Source of the DNA: Apostichopus japonicus
Taxonomy: Eukaryota > Echinodermata > Holothuroidea > Aspidochirotida > Stichopodidae
Reading direction: 5' to 3'
Length of the DNA: 64,000 nt
Assembly: GCF_037975245.1 (NCBI RefSeq)
Contig: NC_092577.1
Coordinates: 1,794,001-1,858,000 of the forward strand
In this document: positions 56,301 through 64,000 of the stretch, in pieces
How positions within the stretch are numbered: the first letter of the stretch is position 1
Layout of the letters: the number at the start of each line of letters is the position of its first letter
Notes under the pieces: generated by a model
Databases searched by the model: none
What the model saw: the letters and a program-made list of their open reading frames with translations, nothing else
What the model was told of the DNA's origin: nothing
Program-made: the position numbers and the translations under genes

Positions 56301-59300
56301 CAACTTATTGACAAATTAATCATCAACTCTCCAATTTTTTTTTAGATATATATATCTATAGATATATATTCTGCTGTAATCTTGGACTTCTCATTGCTAT
56401 GGAAAAGCATAATTTCTATATTTTTCTATATTTTCTAAATTCAAAGAAACTTCAAGAGATATAACCAGGCCTTTCTTTCTTTTTTATCCATTTTCCGTTA
56501 ATGAGCTGCTAATTCAAAGACAAAGCTAGTGCCATGAAGCCAGTTATCATATCCTACCTTGTAGGCATTTACTAAATTAATTTCAAATTAACAATTTTAA
56601 ATTATTCGACTAGTCAATCAAGGTTCAGTTCCCAGTTAAATATTCAGCCAGGGAATGTCAAGTCCGTGACAAAACATCTTGGAAATGCCCCACAAATTTA
56701 CCTTTGTGAACTGATATTTACTTTCAGCAATATAGCTTTGTACCTTTTATGAAAAGTAATAGTACTTAACAATAACAAAATTATGAACCTACTTCCAAAT
56801 GTTTTTCTTGAAAATTAGTTCACATTAGATGCATTAATTCGCTGCACTGCTTTCTTCTCGTATTTTTTGTCTAGCATTCTCTAAGAAAAGTAAAACATTT
56901 TTTTTTCTTATTAAAACTTTGATCTTACCTGCTTTTCACCTGAATATTCAAGGTAAGATGGCTTAAAATATCAGTGAACAGTTCTCCGACAGTGACGTCA
57001 TCTTTGTCTGTAATGCTGCTGAATAAGAGTGGCTTCCAATTTTTCAACTGTATGGACCCTACAAGATACCGTAGAAAGAAAATATAGATTGTTTAATGAA
57101 GTACTGTACATGACATAACTTGTGAGCATGTAAATGTACCCTGCTTGGTCAGCAGAGCATTGTAGGGTCAAGAGGTCAGGAGAGCATTGTAGGGTCAAGT
57201 GGTCAGGAGAGCATTGTAGGGTCAAGAGGTCAGGAGAGCATTGCAGGGTCAAGAGGTCAGGAGAGCATTGCAGGGTCAAGAGTTCAGGAAAGCATTGTAG
57301 GGTCAAGAGGTCAGGAGAGCTATGCAGGGTCAAGAGGTCGCAGGTTGGAGTCCTGGTCAGATCATAAGGACGTGTCCCCCTTGGTCATGGCACTCCATCG
57401 CGCACCCCAAATGTCGCCTTTAAGTGAATGTTTTGCATGCCCTGGAACTAGTTTTGAAATGTACTCTACTCAGGTGTCTCAAAAGTGAGAAGTCATGGGT
57501 CTCACAAGTTTTCTGTTGTAACAGTGGTGTGAGAAAGCATGGAAAAGAGATTGCAACATTAAACAGCTTCCAATGTTTGATCTTCGGACAACCAAAGTAC
57601 AATATTTCACCCGTAATGGGCTGATGGGCTCTCGTATAGAGAACCAGTTGAATATATAATGCATTAATGAGTTAGGATTTGACTACAAACATTTTAAGAT
57701 GAAAACGGCAGTTTTTCCTGGCCTATTTTATTTATATAAGACCTATTTTAATTTCACATCACAGTACGACCACCTTCCTCAGAGACCCAATTTTGGGAAT
57801 TTTTAAGGTTATTCAACAAACATTTAGAGTACCTTACAAGTACTGTAATTACATTAATGTAAACTCCAATGGCTCAACTGTCGCCTACATTCATTTTCTT
57901 GATCGGTTCTTTCTTATTTTTTATGTCATTGGAATACAAGATATGATTAAATTGGCATCGTCCTCTAGGCATGCTCAGGGCAAATACTGAAGGATTTTCA
58001 CTGCAGCCTATACTGTAGTTGTCCCCCTCAGACCTCTCTAGCATGTTTCCAAGAAGGCTTTTATTTGGACTGAGGAGTTATATAATCAGAGCACATTTTT
58101 CAGCATTTTTCTGGTTGTGTCCAGTGGACAAGCAGGTCTTACTTTCTGGATGTTGCTAATTTTGGGTATTAAGTTGTAAAATGCACTCTGAATTTGATAA
58201 AAAACAAGTACAGTAGCTGCTTTTTGGTCGTCTGAAAAGAAATCTAGTCGTCTCAGACGACTGGACGACCAATGAACTCTAGAATCAACCGCAGAGGTTT
58301 TCGTCTGCGTTAATGGCCATAGGAACACTGCCTATACTTCCAGTTGGGAACACCCTACATGTTGCGACGTGACTTACACAAATGGAGTCATGAACAGTCA
58401 TACTGTAGTCTAAAAGCACATTAACACACTGTTTGACTATCCATAACTTTCCTTTGTTTATGACTGGTCAATTGAGTTGAGGCCAAGTCACATTCAGTCA
58501 GGGAGTGGATTGCCGTTGTACGACTCCAACTTAGTTTGCAAAGGCTGCAAACATGTAATCTTTTTTGTTACACTTAGGGGTACAGTAGGGGGGTACACAA
58601 TAGGGGTACACAATAGGGGTGTACACAGTAAGGGTACAGTAGGGCTACACAGTAGGGGTACAGTAGGGGTACACAATAGGGGGTACACAGTAGGGGTACA
58701 CAGTAGTGGGTACGGTACGGGTACACAGTAGGGGGTACACAGTAGGGGTACAGAACTAGATCTATGTAGCAGTTGGTTGCAATCATAGGGAAGGAAAGAG
58801 AAAGATAATTAGCATAATTAAACAAAACAGCAGAGTAGGTTTTAAGCTACTTTGAAGTTGGTCATAGGGGTGCAAGTAGGGGAAAGAACTGTGCAGGTAC
58901 ACACACTAGTCGCTTAATGGTGCAAATAGGGAGCAGGGAGGATGGAAGAACAATCCAATGGTATTCCATGATCGATAACCGGGGCCACACAACTACAGAC
59001 AGACAGACAGACAGACAGACACATCCACACTACTACAGCACACTATGTACTGTAAAGTTTTATGACCCACACTATTCAATCTGTAAAGGAAACTGGCAGT
59101 CAACTCAGCAAAAACCCTTTCAATACCTGCAGGAATCAAGCTACTGTACTCTTAGCTGCAAACAATGCAAGCCAGCAAAGCTCTTCAAATCCCTGACAGC
59201 AAACAGCTTATTCACTGTAAAGCACTGTCCTTCTTATGAGCTTAACGGCTTTATCTTACCCATATCCTGCCTGAAAATCCTCCACGGTAATCAGATTAGA

Positions 59301-61472
59301 CAAAGGGTAGGGCCAAGGGGACTTATCTATCTCAAGGACACACAAGATGGGGTGCCTGCTGTATTAAAACCCATGTAGCAGTATGGTACAGAAGTAGATA
59401 CTGCATTGATCATGAGTGATGTTATATTATTCCTCAGGAAGGTTGGATTTCTGGAGTATACACACACACACCCAATAGACAATGTGACTTGATTGGGGTT
59501 ATAGAGCTCTGTAGGTTTGTGTTGGGGGGGGGGGGAGGCTTAACATAACTGCATATATAGCTGTGGCATGTGTTATGGGGGCTTAACATACTGAGTAACT
59601 GACCCAATTATCCAATTCCCCCGCTACCAAATATAACCTTAGGAAATGCTCTCGTTTCAGATGGAAATATGTGAAGGAAACATGGCATTCTTTAAGTTCA
59701 CAGAAATGTAATTTTCTGTTTGATGTATGTACTGTATATATATGTTCTGTACCCTTACAATTAAAGTCATATAATTCTGTGATAAATATTAGGTTAGACT
59801 GTCACACCATAGAACTGTATAAATAACCACGATTCTGCAGATCTACTGTATGCAAAATTCAAAACCCCTCCACATATGGATATTTAAAAGGGCTGATCAG
59901 CGTCCATGTTTCCATTAGTGCTGTCAAAGCTTGAGGAGACAGGGAAAAAAGAGGTAGCAAAGTTATATTTGAATCCCTCTAGTTTTTAAGTCCAGAGAGC
60001 TCTGTGGTTTGTTTTCACACATGTATATACATGTCAATCTGGCAAGTGTACATTTTTTTTAGCAAAATTATTAAAAATTTAATGAATTATCAAATCCAGA
60101 AACTTCTTTGTCCCACACAATTTTTTCATTAATTCTTCCACAAAGTAAAATGATCCACTTTATAGTTCCTACATTGGTATATGATTAGGATTAAATTTTT
60201 CCATTCAATTTTTTTTCCATTTTTCCAAGTTCATATCCTTAGAGAAATTACATGTTATGTAAAGGTGTAGTTTTTTGAAACGTAAAAAGCTACATTTATT
60301 GTGAACAGTAAAATTTAGGTCAGCCTTTCTTGCAACGGAATCAATGTTTCCTTAAATACAAAAAAAATAATATACATAAACAATAATGAATCGATACATA
60401 CATTAATGTACTGCATCATCCATTCAGACTGCAAAGAAATCACTGGCAACGTTCTGAGATCTCAGTCAATACTCTGACATTTATTTTAATTTACGTTAGA
60501 AATCCAACTTGGAAATTGCTTCAATGGTTGTGATTCACATGCCATGTGCCGGTGGGTCACCACGGCCAAATTTTAACGGTCATCCGATTGTCCGAGATGA
60601 CAAAATTTTCTCTGCATCTTGTCTATTTTGCTCTCACTTAAATAATTCGCTTCTTAATAGTTTGCCTCTCAAGAAGATCCTGCTAGGATCAAGCCCTCCA
60701 AATTTTGTACAGTTACCTATAAATATTTCAGTTTGGTAACTCTCCCCCCCCCTCCCCCTATCCCCAACCAGAGTGATCAATCGTGGCCTGTGTAGAATGC
60801 TCACATTGGCCCACAAATCGGCACATATAAAAAGTCCATCAACTCTGCTTACAGTATTGATCAACTCTGCTTACAAGTAATAATCAAAGACTTGATAACA
60901 GATTCTGGAAGCATTTTTCGAAATAACCTTTCCAACTTGTTCCCAGGGCTTAAAATCACAAAATTAAATGTCCCATACCATAATGCTTTGCAAATGGCCC
61001 CAGAAAAAAATCTAGTTTAGTGCACGGATGCACTGTAACGCCAGAAGGTACACTTGTCAAGTGGTGCCACTACTGTACATCCCCCCCTTTTTTTCGGACG
61101 GCCAAATGTTCCGACCTGGCAACCCAAATTCAGGAACGGGTCGTCCGATTGGTGAAAATTCCTTCCAAAAAAAAGAAAAAAAAATTTGCCCTGGCTACGG
61201 TTTCTGATATTGGCAAAACATGTCATAAAGGTAACAAACAATCACTTGACCATCCAACCAAACGTAGATCGTAGATTTACGGACAGTTGACTCACCTTCT
61301 GCATTGACACTAAGGCTCTCCTGGACTTCTAGTTTCAACAAGGCCACCTTGATCAGATCACGCAGTCTGGTACTGCTCGGGATGATTGCATAGCCGTCCT
61401 TCCCTTTGGGATCCTCTTCAAAGTTTCCGACAAAGTTGACTTTACAGTGAATCGGTAGCATCTTCATAGGCT
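45907..61472 (-). CDS. Compass/Dve-type homeodomain transcription factor (last 4 coding exons; 5' end missing)
   Basis: Exons 61472-61296, 57058-56929, 49204-49009 and 47373-45907 join in frame to 656 residues plus stop. Order: CMP (ULD-like) domain in the first two exons, CUTL domain across the third and fourth, two atypical homeodomains in the fourth. The CMP part resembles SATB1: SIQLKNWKPLLFSSITDKDD against a remembered SATB1 phrase of the same shape. No CUT domain lies between CUTL and homeodomain 1, which distinguishes Compass/Dve from SATB. Both homeodomains have about 10 extra residues before helix 3 and WFKNAR in place of WFQNRR. A PVDLS motif fits CtBP binding, and VKRE fits a SUMO site. 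The upstream exon with the start was not found before 64000. Confidence 0.88.
47550..47790. repeat. 26-bp minisatellite
   Basis: About nine units of CAGGTACCACTACCATACAC + CCTAAT, some reading CATAGGCCCTAAT. Each holds a GGTACC site. Confidence 0.9.
48704..48848. repeat. Imperfect inverted repeat, 47-bp arms
   Basis: Left arm 48705-48751 (ATACTGTCCTCCCATATCAT onward) pairs with right arm about 48802-48846, with four or five mismatches and one bulge. The loop is about 50 bp. A partial third copy (GCATCATGCTGACAGTATGA) precedes it near 48642. A MITE remnant or a hairpin RNA are both possible. Confidence 0.7.
49009..49204 (-). CDS. Compass/Dve exon: linker and CUTL domain start
   Basis: Codes for a serine/glycine-rich linker (SGNSDDSENPDLINNAQFLC) and the first CUTL helices (SEVRRRLLQVLEKRGATLLV, then SHGCPFSQ). 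Acceptor TTTCCTAG, donor GTGAGT, phase 2 in and phase 0 out. Confidence 0.88.
49485..49960. repeat. Degenerate 20-bp repeat GATACAACGAGCCATGACCT
   Basis: About twenty imperfect units with variants such as AGATATGACCTGATACAA. The phase drifts, so it is older than the neighbouring minisatellites. Confidence 0.8.
50124..50556 (+). mobile_element. PLE fragment with GIY-YIG end and decayed 3' region
   Basis: A plus-oriented copy. 50124-50240 matches the last 40 codons of the GIY-YIG frame (ESLGRRPDLVRIS with a stop in place of a tryptophan or arginine). It continues through the pyrimidine-rich region to CAGCCTCTGAAGAAAATTCT, where the hammerhead is cut off after its CTGAAGA core. The tail is missing. 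Confidence 0.8.
52870..53212. mobile_element. TIR element with CAGGGATGTGCCCA ends
   Basis: Both ends read CAGGGATGTGCCCA inward. TACATG occurs directly outside on each side (52864-52869, 53213-53218); six bases is short of the 8 expected for hAT. The interior has four CGCCCAGCACT repeats. No transposase. Confidence 0.75.
56929..57058 (-). CDS. Compass/Dve exon: second half of CMP domain
   Basis: Codes for GSIQLKNWKPLLFSSITDKD, then DVTVGELFTDILSHLTLNIQ and VKS. Acceptor ATCTTGTAG, donor GTAAGA. Completes the split glycine codon from the upstream exon. Strongly SATB-like. Confidence 0.9.
57150..57345. repeat. 27-bp minisatellite, seven copies
   Basis: GGTCAGGAGAGCATTGTAGG + GTCAAGA repeats at exactly 27 bp (GCATTG at 57157, 57184, 57211, 57238 and on). 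It opens frames on both strands because 27 is a multiple of three; these are not genes. It begins about 90 bp upstream of a coding exon's acceptor. Confidence 0.92.
58575..58755. repeat. GGGGTACACAGTA short tandem repeat
   Basis: Irregular units of 12-14 bp with GGGGTACAGTA, GGGGTACACAATA and GGGGTACACAGTA variants. Confidence 0.88.
58998..59022. repeat. ACAG microsatellite
   Basis: Six uninterrupted ACAG units. Confidence 0.9.
60661..60700 (+). mobile_element. Small PLE/hammerhead-like remnant
   Basis: GCCTCTCAAGAAGATCCTGC and TAGGATC match the ribozyme stem II region, but the core reads CTCAAGA and GAAAC is lost. The remnant is very short. Confidence 0.5.
61296..61472 (-). CDS. Compass/Dve exon: first half of CMP domain
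   Basis: Codes for PMKMLPIHCKVNFVGNFEED, then DGYAIIPSSTRLRDLIKVAL and LKLEVQESLSVNAE. The MLP(I/V)xCxV start fits the SATB/Compass N-terminal domain. Acceptor CTTTCCAG with two bases of a split codon, so at least one coding exon lies upstream; donor GTGAGT. Confidence 0.9.
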
Positions 61473-64000
61473 CTGGAAAGAAATTTTGAAAGGAAAAACA
61501 TAAAAGAAAAGTACACTTCAAATTTTCAGATTCCCTCAAAACATTTTCAACTTTCACCAAGAGACGGCGATAGGGGAATCTCTCTTCACAATTTGTCCGA
61601 TAAAAAAATGAACGACGGTCGAAAACGAGAAGGAAGAAAATGGATAAGAGATATGAAGAGTTGTTGAACAATGTAACATGACAAAAAAAGGAATCACAAT
61701 AAAATAGAAACTCATTTTTATGATACCAATTAGAACCAAACTGGCTAAAACTGAAACTTAAATAGTGGATTGGGTAACTGAAGAGTGGATGTAAGAGATC
61801 ATAATTAAACAAAGTACCACAAGAACACAACGGGCGACCCTCGATACTTTACAACATTAGAAATACTCTCGGTTTAATATGCTACAGTAAGTAAAACAGT
61901 TCCAGGACGAAAACAGAAAGAAAAAGGAAACATTTGAACAATGCAAATGTGGGATTTTTGTTAATAAAAAATAAAATAATAAAAATAGGCACCTGGCAAA
62001 TATGTTTTATCCAAAGGAAAGCAAGAAAGATTTCCTTATTCCTAGTACAATTTTGAAGGGCTATGAAAGTAAAACATTATGTTTATATGACTAAAAAACC
62101 GCTGGTTTAGGAAGAGAACCCTTAGTTCAAAACCGCTCCAAAACGAAGTAAAGGAAAAGAATAACAATCCCTCCCCCCAGCCCCCCCCCCCCCGTATCAA
62201 AAACTAAAACTATCGAATCGATCAAAATTGTACGATCTTACCATACGAATGGTCAAAAGAGGAAGGAGGAGTCAGGGCCTGGATGGATGGTAGCCAACAC
62301 CCCCCCCCCTCCCCCCTGTTTAAAAACTTGACCAAAGTGAGCTTAGTCAATTAAGAAGATAATGCATATGAAGGAAGTAAGGGCATGTTATAAATTGACA
62401 AGTTCAACACAAAAATTATGAAGTTACCAGTTCTCTCTTTTATCTTTCTAAAATTAAAATTAATTTTGAACTTCAACGAACCACATAGTCAAACATGGGA
62501 ACTGACTAAACATGTTCATGATCATTTTCAATTGATCACTGGGAACAAATGATCGACTAAAATAATAAATGGAGTGAACATCTAAAATTTTGGGGGAAAA
62601 ACCCCTTTAAAAAAAAAAAATCCAAAATAAATCACAGCAATATTGTGGAAAATATGCAAGGAAAAACAACTTTGAATACCACAATATCACATTCTCAATA
62701 CTTACAATATGTTACAAAACAGATGAAACCATTTTTTTTTTTAATTCTCAAATTTGAAAAAAAAAAGTAATGTTACTTCAGATTCTTTTCACTTCTTTCC
62801 CTTTCAACTTGAAGAGCCAAAGGGAATGAAAATGAAACACTGCATTCTGTCAATGAAGGTTTCACAAAATAAAACCCTTAACATTAACACATTATAACAT
62901 TATAACACATACTGTAACACATAAATTAATGGCATTAAAAGTTTAAACTACAAGAAACAAACTTGTCCCTCTTCTTAGCCACTTGAGTAGAACAATCGTG
63001 ACCAGATTTTTTGAGTCTCTATCCAAAAATTAAAAGTTTTGTAAGTTTTGGGTGGTACCCTTCAGTCTACCCAAATTTATTTTGTCTACATTCGAAAGAC
63101 AATGGGAGAATTAAGATCAAACCTCTCAACAAAGGATGGGAAAATGTTTGTCATAATATTGACATATAACATATAACAGAAAATTTCCTACAACAATTTT
63201 TTGGGATGGATGTAAGTATTACAAAGTTATATCGTTTGCGGACCGGACCTTATTAACATTTCAAATTGACACCCCTCAGCCCCACCCCCTCAAAAAAAAA
63301 TAATAACAAACCTGAGACATTTGTACTCACTTAGTAGAGAAAATCCGCAAACTTGAAAGGGATCGGGCAGAGTCAGAAAAGGATAAGCCATAAATCTTTT
63401 TATTTTTACAACAACAGGATATAAAAAAACTTTTGCTTCGACTGATCGTATTCGCTCTCCAAAATTTAACGTTCCTTGGAAAATGTCAGAACAAAACTTG
63501 ATGACATGAGAATGAATGTGTATCAAAAGTTGGATCAATAATTTATAATGATTTTATAGAAACATATATATACACCCAGTGCATAAATATGAAACCAAAG
63601 AAATGAGGGTTAAAAGCATGCTCAGAGGAAGCAGCCAATCAGCATCCAAGAAGCTGCATGTTACCATGGAAAAGTATAGAACATTTTAATGAACTCACTG
63701 ATGGTAATTAGTCAGTTGCAAAAGGTTTCTGAAATGCTAACTAAAACCAGTTTTGAAAGGTACCATAAAAAATGTGTAATTCAATGTCCATGAAGTGCAT
63801 CATGAGAAAGAACGGACTGGAGGTTTGGGGTGGGGGAGGTTGGGGGTGGGGGAGGTTGGGGGTGGGGGAAGGAAGGATTTTGAAGTTCAGTATTAACCAC
63901 TTTGTGGCAACATCCAAGCACAGAGCAATTTATTCCAATATGTTGAAATTTGCTATATACTGTAGCTAAACTTGTCCATTAATGGATATTAGTTTAACTT
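61473..64000 (-). other. Upstream intron of the Compass/Dve gene
   Basis: The exon at 61472 begins with an acceptor, so this stretch is intron. It is AT-rich with C runs near 62.18 and 62.30 kb and a GGGGGTGGGGGAGGTT triple repeat at 63.82-63.87 kb. I see no convincing start exon. Confidence 0.6.

Larger units (their letters stand above)
49205..56928 (-). other. Compass/Dve intron, 7.7 kb
   Basis: Contains a 20-bp degenerate array, a PLE fragment (50.1-50.56 kb) and a TIR element (52870-53212). A small open frame at 51765-51535 on the minus strand could encode a membrane helix. The rest, especially 53.3-56.9 kb, is AT-rich with no feature I can support. Confidence 0.65.
57059..61295 (-). other. 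Compass/Dve intron, 4.2 kb
   Basis: Holds a 27-bp array (57150-57345), a GGGGTACACAGTA array (58575-58755), an ACAG microsatellite (58998-59022) and a decayed PLE piece at 60.66 kb. No further exon recognised. Confidence 0.75.

Noticed and set aside
57134-57367. Repetitive frames on both strands
   Set aside because: They arise from the 27-bp tandem repeat, which keeps all frames periodic.

Overview
The window is animal genomic DNA: split genes with GT-AG introns, long introns, and dense SINEs, LINEs, DNA transposons, minisatellites and runs of C or G. Four protein-coding genes can be read exon by exon. A Compass/Dve-type gene (SATB-like N-terminus plus two homeodomains), an RDM1 orthologue and this repeat mix suggest an invertebrate deuterostome, perhaps an echinoderm such as a sea cucumber. 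The taxon is inference.

Layout. 307-10187 (minus): complete SLC25A32-like mitochondrial carrier in 7 coding exons. 12698-18854 (plus): complete RDM1 (RAD52-motif protein 1) in 6 coding exons, divergent from SLC25A32 across about 2.5 kb. 18.9-29.4 kb: intergenic, with a tandem array of the RDM1 last exon, a Penelope-like element (PLE) and a 5'-truncated LINE. 29425-31638 (minus): 3-exon gene for an unrecognised secreted, probably GPI-anchored protein with two similar beta-rich domains. 31.7-45.9 kb: intergenic, including a LINE nested in a DNA transposon and several short TIR elements. 45907-61472 (minus): last four coding exons of a Compass/Dve transcription factor; its 5' end lies outside the readable part.

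The genes do not form a pathway. The divergent SLC25A32/RDM1 pair may share a promoter region. The Compass protein combines a SATB-type CMP domain, a CUTL domain, two atypical homeodomains and a CtBP-binding PVDLS motif, which suggests a repressor.

Main discovery: PLE copies whose 3' region carries a hammerhead ribozyme motif. Two independent insertions, each flanked by its own target-site duplication, have the ribozyme-bearing segment duplicated head-to-head, and the inverted copy starts at the same nucleotide in both. Three cases of local tandem duplication of coding exon edges (RDM1 exon 4 acceptor, RDM1 terminal exon, SLC25A32 exon 3) and one duplicated signal-peptide start are also notable.
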